DNA of 39,629 bases, from contig JAPPGB010000037.1 in NCBI GenBank assembly GCA_028821475.1, forward strand, positions 3,977-43,605, written 5' to 3'. Positions 8,209-16,112 of the stretch are shown here, one piece after another (position 1 is the stretch's first letter; the number at the start of each line of letters is the position of its first letter). The translations under genes and the position numbers were made by a program. Below the pieces are notes generated by a model. The model made no database searches, was not told where the DNA came from, and saw nothing but the letters and a program-made list of their open reading frames with translations. This stretch comes from Spirochaetaceae bacterium (GTDB lineage Bacteria > Spirochaetota > Spirochaetia > SZUA-6 > Bin103).

Positions 8209-9225
8209 CTAATTCTTGGACTTGTCGACCAGGCGTTCCCTGGCGATCCAGGGCATCATGGAGCGCAGCTTGGCGCCGACTTCCTCGAGCTGGTGGCCGG
8301 CGTGGTCGGAGCGCATCTTCAGGAAGCCTTCGCGGCCGGCGCGGTTCTCGTCCATCCAGCGGCGCGCGAAGCTGCCGTCCTGGATCTCCGCCAGGATCTT
8401 CTTCATCTCGCCCTTGATGCGGGCGTCGATCAGGCGCTCGCCGGACACGTAGTCGCCGAACTCGGCGGTGTCCGACACCGAGTAGCGCATCAGCGACATG
8501 CCGCCCTCGTAGATAAGGTCGACGATCAGCTTCACCTCGTGGATGGTCTCGAAGTAGGCCATCTCCGGGGCGTAGCCCGCCTCGATCAGCGTCTCGTAGC
8601 CGGCCTGCATCAGGTGGGTCAGGCCGCCGCACAGCACCGACTGTTCGCCGAACAGGTCGGTCTCGGTCTCCTCGCGGAAGTTGGTCTCGATGACCCCGGC
8701 GCGTGCGCCGCCGATTGCCGCGGCGTACGCCAGGGCCAGGTTCTTGCCGCCGCCGGATGCGTCGTTGGCCACCGCCACCAGGCACGGCACGCCGTAGCCG
8801 AGTTCATACTGGCGGCGCACGGTGTGACCGGGCCCCTTGGGGGCGACCATGGTCACGTCCACGTCGGCGTCCGGCTCGATCAGCCCGAAATGGATGTTGA
8901 AGCCGTGGGCGAACATCAGGTTGTTGCCGGCCGCCAGACCCGGCTTGATGTCGCGCTCGTAGATCTCCGCCTGCAGGTGATCCGGCACCAGCACCATGAT
9001 CGCGTCGGCCCAGGCCGCGGCGGCGGCCGTCTCCAGCACCGGTATGCCGGTTTCCTTGACCTTGGCCGCGCTGGCGCTGTCGGGACGCAGCCCGACAGCC
9101 ACTTCCACGCCCGAGTCGCGCAGGTTGTTGGCGTGCGCAAAGCCCTGACTGCCGTATCCGATCACCGCCACTTTCTTGCCGGCGATCCACTGGCGCTCGA
9201 TGTCGTCCTCGTAGTAGACCTGCAT
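8209..9225 (-). CDS. ilvC: Ketol-acid reductoisomerase (NADP+)
   Basis: A 338-residue class I KARI, the second step of valine/leucine/isoleucine synthesis (acetolactate to dihydroxyisovalerate). The Rossmann fingerprint [17 protein letters not shown] is at the N-terminus, followed by GLRPDSAS, a loop type that favours NADPH. The metal ligands lie in [13 protein letters not shown] and [19 protein letters not shown] in the knotted C-terminal domain. The start is ATG 9225, set by a strong GGGAGGA ribosome-binding site; a longer in-frame start ten codons upstream lacks such a site. The gene is divergent from the DbpA-domain gene. Confidence 0.96.
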   Translation of the reverse strand: MQVYYEDDIERQWIAGKKVAVIGYGSQGFAHANNLRDSGVEVAVGLRPDSASAAKVKETGIPVLETAAAAAWADAIMVLVPDHLQAEIYERDIKPGLAAGNNLMFAHGFNIHFGLIEPDADVDVTMVAPKGPGHTVRRQYELGYGVPCLVAVANDASGGGKNLALAYAAAIGGARAGVIETNFREETETDLFGEQSVLCGGLTHLMQAGYETLIEAGYAPEMAYFETIHEVKLIVDLIYEGGMSLMRYSVSDTAEFGDYVSGERLIDARIKGEMKKILAEIQDGSFARRWMDENRAGREGFLKMRSDHAGHQLEEVGAKLRSMMPWIARERLVDKSKN

Positions 9226-9277
9226 GATTCCTCCCGTTTTCGGTAGCCGGAGCATACCGGGAACGGCCGCCGCGTGC

Positions 9278-9283
9278 TATACT
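9278..9283 (+). promoter_or_regulatory. -10-like box upstream of the DbpA-domain gene
   Basis: TATACT (5 of 6 to TATAAT) lies 20 nt before the preferred TTG start and just before a GGGAGAGGA ribosome-binding site. No good -35 element is seen at normal spacing. Confidence 0.4.
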
Positions 9284-9303
9284 TCTCATCGTGGGAGAGG
9301 ACC

Positions 9304-9855
9304 TTGGAACCCGCTGACGTGCCGTCCGAGGAGATCACCGCAGCGCTCGAACGCATGGTGGCCACGGTACGGGAGCGCGAAGATCCCGTCGAACTCAAGG
9401 AATACCGCGCGCTGTTCAAGAAACACGTGCCCTTCAACCTGCGCGGATACGTGACGGCGTACATGGTGAAGGAACTTGCCCGAGCCGGCGCCCGGCCGGA
9501 CCGGACCGCGGATGGGCGGCGCGGCGAGCAACGCCGTCGGTCACGCCGGGAGCCGGAGCCGGCCGCCGCCACGCCGCGCGCCCGGCCGCGCCGGGAAGCC
9601 GAGCCCGCCGCCGGCCTGCGCCGGCTGTTCGTCAGCATCGGGCGCAACCGGCGCGTGCAGCCCGACGACCTGGCCGAGCTGATCAGTGGTTCGGTGGCCG
9701 TGGACCGGTCCGAACTGGGCGAGATCAAGGTCCTGGACAGCTACTCGTTCGTCGAGGTGCCCGAGGCGGTCGCGCAGGACACCATCTCCGCTCTTTCCGG
9801 CACCAGCTTCAAGGGACGGCGAATCACGGTCGATTTCGCCCGCGCCAAGAACTGA
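9304..9855 (+). CDS. Small DbpA-type RNA-binding-domain protein
   Basis: A protein of about 183 residues in three parts: an acidic helical N-terminus (EEITAALERMVATV, then ELKEYRALFKKHVPFNLRGY), a basic Arg/Pro/Ala-rich linker (about residues 65-100), and a C-terminal RRM-like domain of the DbpA/DeaD helicase-tail family (RRLFVSIGRNRRVQPDDLAELI, ending SSFKG-type RRITVDF). In helicases this domain grips structured RNA; here it stands without a helicase, as in proteins I associate with spirochaetes. I favour TTG 9304 because GGGAGAGGA sits just ahead; an alternative in-frame GTG is at 9274. It may act as an RNA chaperone or ribosome-assembly factor, but that is inference. Confidence 0.75.
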   Translation: MEPADVPSEEITAALERMVATVREREDPVELKEYRALFKKHVPFNLRGYVTAYMVKELARAGARPDRTADGRRGEQRRRSRREPEPAAATPRARPRREAEPAAGLRRLFVSIGRNRRVQPDDLAELISGSVAVDRSELGEIKVLDSYSFVEVPEAVAQDTISALSGTSFKGRRITVDFARAKN

Positions 9856-9929
9856 GCAACCCTAGCCCCCATAGCCAGCACTGCGCCGGTGACTCGCCGC
9901 CGGGGTGGCCGCCCGCGGACGGCGCCGGC

Positions 9930-10577
9930 GTGTGGCCGCAGGCCGACTTGGCGCGGCTGGCGCCGATGTTGCAGCGGGCGCCGCGCACGGAACTGGAGAT
10001 CGGCAGCGGCAACGGCAACTTTCTCGCCGCGCACAGCGCCACCCACCGCGACACGCTGGTGATCGGCACCGAATTGAAGCTGGAGCGGTGCCGCAAGAGC
10101 GCCCGCAAGCTGGCCGCGGCCGGCGCCGGCAATGGTGTCATCGTGCATGGCCGCGCCGAACAGGTGATCGGCTGGCTGCCGGCGCAGAGTCTCGATGCCG
10201 TGCACATCTACTTCCCCGATCCGTGGCCGAAGCGGCGCCACCGCAAGCGGCGGCTGCTGCGCGCCGACACGGTGGCGCGCCTGACGCGGCTGCTGCGCCT
10301 CGGCGGACGTCTCCACCTGGTGACCGATTTCTTCGACTACTACCTGCAGGCGGTCGTACTGCTGCTGCTGCACCCCGATCTGGAGGTGGATCGCGATCCC
10401 GCCCTGCTGCCCGACGCGGCCACGCTGTCGCGCTACGGACCGCGCCTGGAGGCGCTCGGCAAGAGCCTCCTGTGCGCCACCGCCCGCCGGCACGATGCCG
10501 TGCACCGGCACGATTCAGTGCACCGGCACGATGCCGTGCACCGGCACGATTCCGTGCACGGGAACACCGGCGGCTAG
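9930..10577 (+). CDS. trmB: tRNA (guanine-N7)-methyltransferase with repeat-derived tail
   Basis: TrmB makes m7G46 in the tRNA variable loop using SAM. The SAM-binding motif LEIGSGNGNFL lies near residue 23, and the family signature YFPDPWPKRRHRKRR near residue 95, followed by GGRLHLVTDF. The N-terminus is short for the family. The frame stays open upstream to the previous stop, but the GTG at 9930 is the first sensible start and no ribosome-binding site is clear. The last 29 residues are not family sequence: four alternating RHDAVH/RHDSVH units and GNTGG, encoded by an 18-bp tandem repeat. The gene is convergent with the dksA-type gene, 19 nt away. Confidence 0.9.
   Translation: MWPQADLARLAPMLQRAPRTELEIGSGNGNFLAAHSATHRDTLVIGTELKLERCRKSARKLAAAGAGNGVIVHGRAEQVIGWLPAQSLDAVHIYFPDPWPKRRHRKRRLLRADTVARLTRLLRLGGRLHLVTDFFDYYLQAVVLLLLHPDLEVDRDPALLPDAATLSRYGPRLEALGKSLLCATARRHDAVHRHDSVHRHDAVHRHDSVHGNTGG
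10488..10559 (+). repeat. 18-bp tandem repeat at the 3' end of trmB
   Basis: Four copies of an 18-bp unit, two of them cggcacgatgccgtgcac and two with a small change (gattc for gatgc). Each encodes RHD(A/S)VH. The units contain inverted repeats (cggca...tgccg and gtgc...gcac), so the array could fold into a row of small hairpins at the convergent trmB/dksA 3' ends. Confidence 0.9.
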
Positions 10578-10596
10578 CGCCGCGGCCAACGGGACA

Positions 10597-10953
10597 TCAG
10601 CGGTTGCGGCGTTCCTCCGAGGACTGGCAGCCGATGCACAGCAGCGCGTAGGGGATCGCTTCCAGCCGTTCGCGGGGAATCCGCGACCCGCACTTCATGC
10701 ATACCCCGTAGTGGCCGTTGGGAATACGCGCCAGGGCCGACTCGATCAGGTTGAGCCGGCGCATTTCCTGGGCGCCGAGCGCCTCCAGCGTCTTGCGGTC
10801 GACATCCTCGGCGGCAACATCCACCAGGTCCTTGGGATCCATATCCTCCCACAGTTCGCGGAACTCCGCGTCTTCCTGGGCCAGATGCGTGAGTATGTCT
10901 TTTTTCAGTGCGGTCAACCGCTGCCGCATAGATTCGGTGAACGCCTTTTCCAA
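10597..10953 (-). CDS. TraR/DksA-family zinc-finger regulator
   Basis: A 118-residue protein with a helical coiled-coil N-terminus (AFTESMRQRLTALKKDILTHL) and a C-terminal four-cysteine zinc finger: CMKC, 17 residues, then CIGC, around IPRERLEAIPYALL. DksA-type proteins enter the RNA polymerase secondary channel and tune rRNA and stress promoters, often with ppGpp. The start is TTG 10953 with GGGAG 9 nt upstream; the frame continues upstream but only into low-complexity sequence. A good promoter (11029-11057) lies in front. It is divergent from infA. Confidence 0.88.
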   Translation of the reverse strand: MEKAFTESMRQRLTALKKDILTHLAQEDAEFRELWEDMDPKDLVDVAAEDVDRKTLEALGAQEMRRLNLIESALARIPNGHYGVCMKCGSRIPRERLEAIPYALLCIGCQSSEERRNR

Positions 10954-11028
10954 GCCTGTCGACTCCCTGCCAGAACGCCGCACCGCCAGCCGGCCGGGCC
11001 AAGCTGCGCGGGCTGCGCAGGCTGCGCA

Positions 11029-11057
11029 TGTATGGTGAATTATCGATCCCTTGTCAA
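11029..11057 (-). promoter_or_regulatory. Sigma70-type promoter for the dksA-type gene
   Basis: On the minus strand a perfect -35 TTGACA (11057-11052) is followed by a 17-nt spacer and -10 CATACA (11034-11029). It lies about 76 nt upstream of the TTG start. Confidence 0.6.
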
Positions 11058-11128
11058 GCTTCGTGAGCGGCCGAGGGTCAGTTTTGCGGCGGTGGCGGCG
11101 GTGACGGCGAGTGGCGGCGGGCATTTGG

Positions 11129-11157
11129 TTGACAAAAGCCCCTAGCGGGGAAATCAT
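11129..11157 (+). promoter_or_regulatory. Sigma70-type promoter for infA
   Basis: TTGACA (11129-11134), a 17-nt spacer and AATCAT (11152-11157, 4 of 6 to consensus), ending 20 nt before the infA start. Confidence 0.5.
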
Positions 11158-11177
11158 CACCGGCGAAAGGAGTTTTC

Positions 11178-11396
11178 TTGGCCAAAGAAGAGGCGATCGA
11201 GATTCAGGGCACGGTCAGAGAATCGTTACCCAATACCATGTTCCGCGTCGAGTTGCAGAACGGGCACCGGGTGCTTGCTCACCTGTCCGGAAAGATGCGC
11301 CGCCACTACATTCGCATCGTGCCCGGTGACCGGGTCCGGGTGGCGCTGTCCCCCTACGACCTCACTCGGGGTCGCATTATCTACCGCGAGCACTGA
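11178..11396 (+). CDS. infA: Translation initiation factor IF-1
   Basis: A 72-residue S1-type OB-fold protein that binds the ribosomal A site during initiation. The characteristic sequence is present: [19 protein letters not shown], then [20 protein letters not shown], then [18 protein letters not shown]. The length is exactly that of the family. The TTG start at 11178 is preceded by AAAGGAG at good spacing and by a promoter with a TTGACA -35 box. It is monocistronic here. Confidence 0.97.
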   Translation: MAKEEAIEIQGTVRESLPNTMFRVELQNGHRVLAHLSGKMRRHYIRIVPGDRVRVALSPYDLTRGRIIYREH

Positions 11397-11579
11397 CGGA
11401 CCGCACCGGGCCGATGGTGACACCGCGCGGCCGGACGCGGACGCAGACGGAATGAGCGGCCGGCGGCGTGGGGTATTTCCCACGGGCGCGCGCCCGGTGC
11501 GGCCATCTCCCGATTCCTGCGCCGTGCGCGCGCCGCCCGGTGCCGGCGCTTGGCGCGGCGCTTCCCGGCCCGCGCGCGA

Positions 11580-12146
11580 TCAGTAACCGCCGGCGGCGCC
11601 GGGCTGCGGCAGCGCCGGGATCGTCGTCTGCAGTGCGCGCAACTGCTTGAAGAGCTCCGACTCGGTTCCGTCGTCCGGCGTCGTGACCGCCGCGGGCGAC
11701 GCCCGCGTCTGCCCGGCGTGCATCCGGCGCAGCGCCAGCTCGAGGTTCACTCTGGCATCCATCGACTCCGGGCCAAGCGCCAACGCATCGCGGAAGTGCA
11801 GCGCCGCCTCCCGGTAGCGGCCCGCCCGGTAGTGGGCATGGCCAAGGTTGAACGCCACCCGGCGGCGCAGTTCCGGATGCACGTCCGCAGGGATGCGCTG
11901 CAACAGATCCAACCCCGCATCGGTTTCGCCCACGGCCAGCCGCGCGTTCGCGAGATTGTAGGCCGCCACCTGCGACCCGGCGCGCACGGCGCCGCGGTAG
12001 TGGCGGATCGCGCGTGCCAGGTCTCCACGCGCGAAGTCGTAGTTGCCCTCCAGGACGGCGACCCGCGGCTGCCGCCCGCCCGCGGCCAGCAGAAACAGCA
12101 GCGCCAGCAGCAGCGCCGACGCCGTGCTCAGAACGTAGCGCGCCAT
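11580..12146 (-). CDS. TPR-repeat protein of the Bat operon
   Basis: A 188-residue protein: an N-terminal membrane anchor or signal (STASALLLALLFLLAAGG), then TPR-like helical pairs (GNYDFARGDLARAIRHYRGA, VAAYNLANARLAVGETDAGL, VAFNLGHAHYRAGRYREAAL). It matches the BatC/BatE position and architecture: a periplasm-facing TPR scaffold for the von Willebrand A proteins upstream. The ATG at 12146 lies inside the end of batB (19-nt overlap), so translation is coupled. It is the last gene of the run. Confidence 0.8.
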   Translation of the reverse strand: MARYVLSTASALLLALLFLLAAGGRQPRVAVLEGNYDFARGDLARAIRHYRGAVRAGSQVAAYNLANARLAVGETDAGLDLLQRIPADVHPELRRRVAFNLGHAHYRAGRYREAALHFRDALALGPESMDARVNLELALRRMHAGQTRASPAAVTTPDDGTESELFKQLRALQTTIPALPQPGAAGGY

Positions 12147-13117
12147 CGTATCGTTCGCACCGCGGCGCAACCGGCCAGCGCCAGCAACGCCGCCAGTGCC
12201 AGGACCGCGTACCGCGGGCGGCGCGCCGTGGTCCGATTCGCCGCCGGCGCGGCCGGCAGGCTTGCCAGGTACGCGCGCGCCTCCGCCATGGTGCGCGGCA
12301 GCAGTGGGTCTGCGAGCACGCCGCCGCTCAAGCGCGCGATCTCCCGCATTGCGCGCTGGTCGCGCGCCGACCGCTCGCCGCCGGAAGCCGGGACCGGCGC
12401 CCCGGCCGCCGTGCCCACCGGCACGGTCACGATCGCCACGCCGCCGTGGCCGGCCCGCCGTGCCATCGGCAGCGGATCGCCGGCGCTGCTCTCGCCGTCC
12501 GACACCAGAACCACGGTGCGCACCGCGCCCGGCCTGCCCGGCAGCTCGAAGCCGGCGTAGCGTAGCGCCGCGGCGATCTGCGACCCGCCAAGCGCCGGCG
12601 CCTGGTCGTGCAGCGCGGCAAGCTGCTGCCGCAAGGCGTGGCGGTCGTCCGTGAACGGCAACAGCAGGTGGCCGGTGTCGCTGAATCCCACCACCGCAAT
12701 TGCCACGGCGGGCAGCGCCTCCACCAGTTCGCCGGCCGCCGCCAGCCCGTGCTGCAGCCGGCTCGGCGCCACGTCCGCGACCGCCATGCTGCGCGACAGG
12801 TCGATCAGGAGCACCACCTCGCTGCCGTTCGGCGGCGGCGCCGGCGGGCCCGCTCCCCAGCGCGGGCCGGCGGCGCCCAGGATGACGCACGCCACCGCCA
12901 CGCACGTCAGCGCTCCGTCGGCGCTCCGCTTGAAACGCAGCACCGCGTCCGGCGCCGGGTGCGCCGCCGGCAGCGACGCCACGCGGCGCAGGGCATGCAG
13001 GTCGCGGCGCGCGCGGCGGGCGGCATACCCCAGCGCCGCCGCCAGCGGCGCCAGCACGGCGAGCAGCAGCAGCACGCCCGGCTGGTCAATGGTGATCGCG
13101 CCAAACAGGGTCAGCAT
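12128..13117 (-). CDS. batB: BatB-like von Willebrand factor A membrane protein
   Basis: A 329-residue VWA protein: N-terminal membrane helices (about 12-35 and 70-90), a VWA domain with MIDAS motif VLLIDLSRSMAVAD (DxSxS), Thr in the GGSQIAAAL region and Asp in VLVSDGESS, and a C-terminal transmembrane helix (YAVLALAALLALAGC). Bat proteins are linked to aerotolerance and envelope stress in Bacteroides and Leptospira, although the mechanism is not settled. AAAGGAG lies 8 nt ahead of the ATG and batA ends 15 nt upstream. Confidence 0.85.
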   Translation of the reverse strand: MLTLFGAITIDQPGVLLLLAVLAPLAAALGYAARRARRDLHALRRVASLPAAHPAPDAVLRFKRSADGALTCVAVACVILGAAGPRWGAGPPAPPPNGSEVVLLIDLSRSMAVADVAPSRLQHGLAAAGELVEALPAVAIAVVGFSDTGHLLLPFTDDRHALRQQLAALHDQAPALGGSQIAAALRYAGFELPGRPGAVRTVVLVSDGESSAGDPLPMARRAGHGGVAIVTVPVGTAAGAPVPASGGERSARDQRAMREIARLSGGVLADPLLPRTMAEARAYLASLPAAPAANRTTARRPRYAVLALAALLALAGCAAVRTIRWRATF

Positions 13118-13132
13118 CCGCGCACCGCTCCT

Positions 13133-14131
13133 TTAGAACAGCTCCGCGAGCACCACGCGGCGCAGCGCCACGTCGAGCAGCAACACGCACAGCGCGGCGA
13201 GCAGCAGCGCTCGGTGATGCGGGCGGCGCGAGACCTGTCCCCGGGTGTGGCGATCGACCCGTTCCAGGGCATCGATCTCGCGGAACACCGCGGCCAGCAC
13301 CCCCGGCTCGTCGGCGGCAAACGACCGCCCGCCGGTGATTTGGGCCACCCGCTCCAGCAGAGCGGGGTCGAAGCGGCCACGATAGCGGCCGCGCTGCGTC
13401 AGCCCGGTGCGCGGGTCGGTGATTTCGATCACCGCGTCGCCGGCGCCGCCAATGCCGACGGTGTAAATGCGCACGCCGCGCGCGGCGGCCAGCGCCGCGG
13501 CGGCCTCCGGTGTCAGCTCGCCGGCGTTGTTGTCGCCGTCGGTCAGCAACACAATCACCCGGCCCGGCGCCGCGCTGTCCTGCAGGTGCAGCAGGGCCAC
13601 CGCGATGCCCATGCCGATGGCGGTAGTGTCGCCGAGCGTAGGCACGGCCATCCGATCGAGGGCGGCGTGCAGGGCGGCCCGGTCGAGGGTCTTGGCAACC
13701 CGCAGCACCGCGCGGTCGCTGAAGCTCACCAGGCCGATGGCGTCGTTGCCGCGGCCGGCCACGAAGTCGCGAATGACCCGGACCGCGGCGTCCAGGCGGC
13801 GGGCGCCGCCCAGGTCGCGGGCCGCCATGCTCGGCGACTCGTCGAGCACGATCATCAGGTCGAGTCCGGGGCTCAGGTGCACGTCGTCCCGGTGCACGCG
13901 CGCCGGGCCGGCAGCGGCGACAATCAACAGCGCAGCCGCCAGCCAGAACGGGGCGCGGGCGGCAACGGCGAGCAGTTGATCCGCGCCGCGGCGGACGAGC
14001 GGCGTGGCGCCCCAGCGGTGCAGCGGTACGCGCAGCACGCCGCCGCGGCCCGGCCGGAAGTAAACCAGGTAGACGGCCGGTGGCAGCAACAGCAGCGCGC
14101 CGAGCAGCAGCGGCTGCTCAAAGCTCCACAT
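13133..14131 (-). CDS. batA: BatA-like von Willebrand factor A membrane protein
   Basis: A 332-residue protein with the same plan as BatB: N-terminal helices (LLLGALLLLPPAVYLVYF, then APFWLAAALLIVAAAG), a VWA domain with MIDAS motif LMIVLDESPSMAARD, GDTTAIGMGIAVAL and VIVLLTDGDNNAGE, then a C-terminal helix (ALLLAALCVLLLDVAL). Intact MIDAS residues suggest metal-dependent ligand binding. The start overlaps the end of the BatD-like gene by 14 nt. Confidence 0.87.
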   Translation of the reverse strand: MWSFEQPLLLGALLLLPPAVYLVYFRPGRGGVLRVPLHRWGATPLVRRGADQLLAVAARAPFWLAAALLIVAAAGPARVHRDDVHLSPGLDLMIVLDESPSMAARDLGGARRLDAAVRVIRDFVAGRGNDAIGLVSFSDRAVLRVAKTLDRAALHAALDRMAVPTLGDTTAIGMGIAVALLHLQDSAAPGRVIVLLTDGDNNAGELTPEAAAALAAARGVRIYTVGIGGAGDAVIEITDPRTGLTQRGRYRGRFDPALLERVAQITGGRSFAADEPGVLAAVFREIDALERVDRHTRGQVSRRPHHRALLLAALCVLLLDVALRRVVLAELF

Positions 14132-15230
14132 CGCTTGCTCCTCGCCGGCGCGCGGCGCGTTCCTCGAGGACCGCGTCGATCGCCCGTGCCAGCGTCACCA
14201 GTTGTCGTGCCGCGGCGTGCATCTCCCCGGCGGCGGCGGCGCCTGCGCCGGAGAACTTCACCCGGTCGGCTGCCTCCAGAATCGCGGTCAGGTCCGACGC
14301 CAGGCCGTGCGGCAGCCCCTGTTCGGGGAGCGCCGCGCGCAACTCGCGGACGGTCAGGGCGTGTGCGGGAAGCGCCAGCCGATCGGTGAGGTAGCCGCGC
14401 GCCAACCGCGCCAGGCGCGCGTAGAACGAAACCGGATCGCCCGCCGCGTTGGCGCTGCCGGCGCCATCGACGCCATCGAGATCGCCCGCCTGCAGGCGCT
14501 GCACGGCGCGTTCAAGCAACATGCGCGGCCGCGTGCGCGCGCGGCGGGCGCGGAGCCGGCGCCCGCCGCCTGCCAGCAGCAGCACGCCGCTGACCAGCGG
14601 GTAGGGCACGACCAGCACCGCCAGCGCACCGCCGGCCAGGAGCGCCGCGGTACCGGGGATCGCCATCTGTGGCGCCGGCGGACGCAGCGCCGGCGGCGCC
14701 TCGCCGTAACGCGGCAGCACCGAGGTGGTGAGAAAGCCGATCCCGGTCAGTTGCAACGGGCCCACGTCGATCGGCGGCAGCTCGCCGACACCGGGCCGGT
14801 AGCTGGTAAACCGCACGCGCACCTCCCAGTTCCCGTCGGTGCGCGCCAGCACTTCCACGTCGTGCACCGACAACCAGTCGTCGCCGGCAACCGTGTCCGG
14901 TGCGGTGAGATCCGTGTCGCCGTGCACGACGATGCGCGCCACGACCAGGTCGCCGGCCACGAACCGCGCCGGCTCGAACCGCACCTCCCGCACCCGCTCC
15001 GTTTCCACACCGGCTTCCGCCGCCCCGGCGCCGCCCTCCTCGGCGGCGGCCGGCGCCAGACCGCACCACGCCGTGGCCAGCAGAGTCAACCAAGCCCTGC
15101 CGCGCCGGCACAGGCGCGCGCCGGGACGGACAGCCCGGCGGCCACGGTGCCACCTCCTCGCACGGGCGCGCGGTCGGGAGCGCGGGCGCCGGGCGCGCGG
15201 GGGCGCCAGTGCGGGCAGGCCTGTCAGCAC
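14118..15230 (-). CDS. BatD-like membrane protein of the Bat operon
   Basis: About 370 residues. A hydrophobic segment (AWLTLLATAWCGLAPAAA) ends in a signal-peptidase-like AAA site; after it comes an exported beta-rich region (VREVRFEPARFVAGDLVVAR, then WEVRVRFTSYRPG), then a membrane helix (GTAALLAGGALAVLVVPYPL) and a helical cytoplasmic tail. Position and plan suggest the BatD/oxygen-tolerance slot of the operon; sequence similarity is too weak to be certain. The start is uncertain. GTG 15230 overlaps the DUF58 stop but gives a basic n-region of about 45 residues; a GAGGAGG site further in points to a GTG in another frame, so a later in-frame start (for example TTG in AWLTLL) is possible. 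Confidence 0.6.
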   Translation of the reverse strand: MLTGLPALAPPRARRPRSRPRARARRWHRGRRAVRPGARLCRRGRAWLTLLATAWCGLAPAAAEEGGAGAAEAGVETERVREVRFEPARFVAGDLVVARIVVHGDTDLTAPDTVAGDDWLSVHDVEVLARTDGNWEVRVRFTSYRPGVGELPPIDVGPLQLTGIGFLTTSVLPRYGEAPPALRPPAPQMAIPGTAALLAGGALAVLVVPYPLVSGVLLLAGGGRRLRARRARTRPRMLLERAVQRLQAGDLDGVDGAGSANAAGDPVSFYARLARLARGYLTDRLALPAHALTVRELRAALPEQGLPHGLASDLTAILEAADRVKFSGAGAAAAGEMHAAARQLVTLARAIDAVLEERAARRRGASDVEL

Positions 15231-16108
15231 GGTGCGCCGCGCCTGCCGCGGCCGCGGCGGCGAAAGAACGCCGCCAGGGCGGCACCGGGATCTTCGCCGG
15301 TGGTGATCTCCAGCAGGTCGACGCCGTGACCGCGGCAGCCGGCACGGATCTCGCCGTAGTGATCCTGCCAATAGGCGGCATAGGCGGCGCGGAACCGCCG
15401 CGACCGGCCTGCGGCCCAGGACACCCGCCCCGACTCCGCATCCTGCACCTCCACCCGGCCCGTCGCCGGAAACTCGCCGTCGGCGGCATCGGCTACGCGC
15501 ACCGCGACCACCTCGTGGCGGCGGCGCAACAGCGCGAGCTGCGGCCAGAAGCCGGTGGTCCTGAAATCGGACACCAGCACGCAGGTGGCGCGCCGGTGCA
15601 GCACTCCCGCGACGCCGCGCAGCGCGCCGGCGAGGTCGGAGCCGCGCCCGGCCGGTGCCATGGCCAAGACCTCGCCGGCGATGCGCAACGGATGGCCGCG
15701 CCCGCGCCGTGCCGGCAACCAGCGTTCGCGGCGGTCGGAAAACAGGTACGCGCTTACCGGGTCGCCGGCGAGGTGCGCGGCGTGGGCCAGAATGGCGACA
15801 ATCCACGCGGCCAGTTCGCGGCGGGAGCCGTCTCCACTCAACAGCGACCCGGACACGTCCACCACCAGCACCAGGTTCAGCTCCCGCTCCTCGCGAAACA
15901 CCTTGGTGAACGGGCTGCCGATGCGCGAGGTCACGTTCCAGTCGATCAACCGTGCATCGTCGCCGACCGTATACTCCCGCACCTCGTGGAACTCCATGCC
16001 TTCGCCGCGGTACACGCTTCGGTGTCCGCCCGCCTGCAGACTCGCTACCGTCTGCCGGGCGAGCAGATCCAGCCGGCGCGCCTGTGCGGCGATCGTGCCC
16101 GCCGACAC
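15224..16108 (-). CDS. DUF58 (VWA-like) protein
   Basis: A 294-residue DUF58 protein, a degenerate VWA fold found next to MoxR ATPases. Signatures are GHRSVYRGEGMEFHEVREYT, GDDARLIDWNVTSRIG and the MIDAS-like VLVVDVSGSLLSGDG. It lies 4 nt downstream of moxR and overlaps the next gene, so it is part of the same operon. The MoxR-DUF58 pair is thought to act as a chaperone module for metal insertion or maturation of envelope proteins. Confidence 0.9.
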   Translation of the reverse strand: MSAGTIAAQARRLDLLARQTVASLQAGGHRSVYRGEGMEFHEVREYTVGDDARLIDWNVTSRIGSPFTKVFREERELNLVLVVDVSGSLLSGDGSRRELAAWIVAILAHAAHLAGDPVSAYLFSDRRERWLPARRGRGHPLRIAGEVLAMAPAGRGSDLAGALRGVAGVLHRRATCVLVSDFRTTGFWPQLALLRRRHEVVAVRVADAADGEFPATGRVEVQDAESGRVSWAAGRSRRFRAAYAAYWQDHYGEIRAGCRGHGVDLLEITTGEDPGAALAAFFRRRGRGRRGAPC

Positions 16109-16112
16109 CTGG

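Noticed and set aside
15090..15160. GTG with a strong GAGGAGG site near 15145 as the start of the BatD-like gene
   Set aside because: That GTG is in a different frame and meets a stop after about 20 codons; only a frameshift would connect it to the gene, so it was not used as the start.
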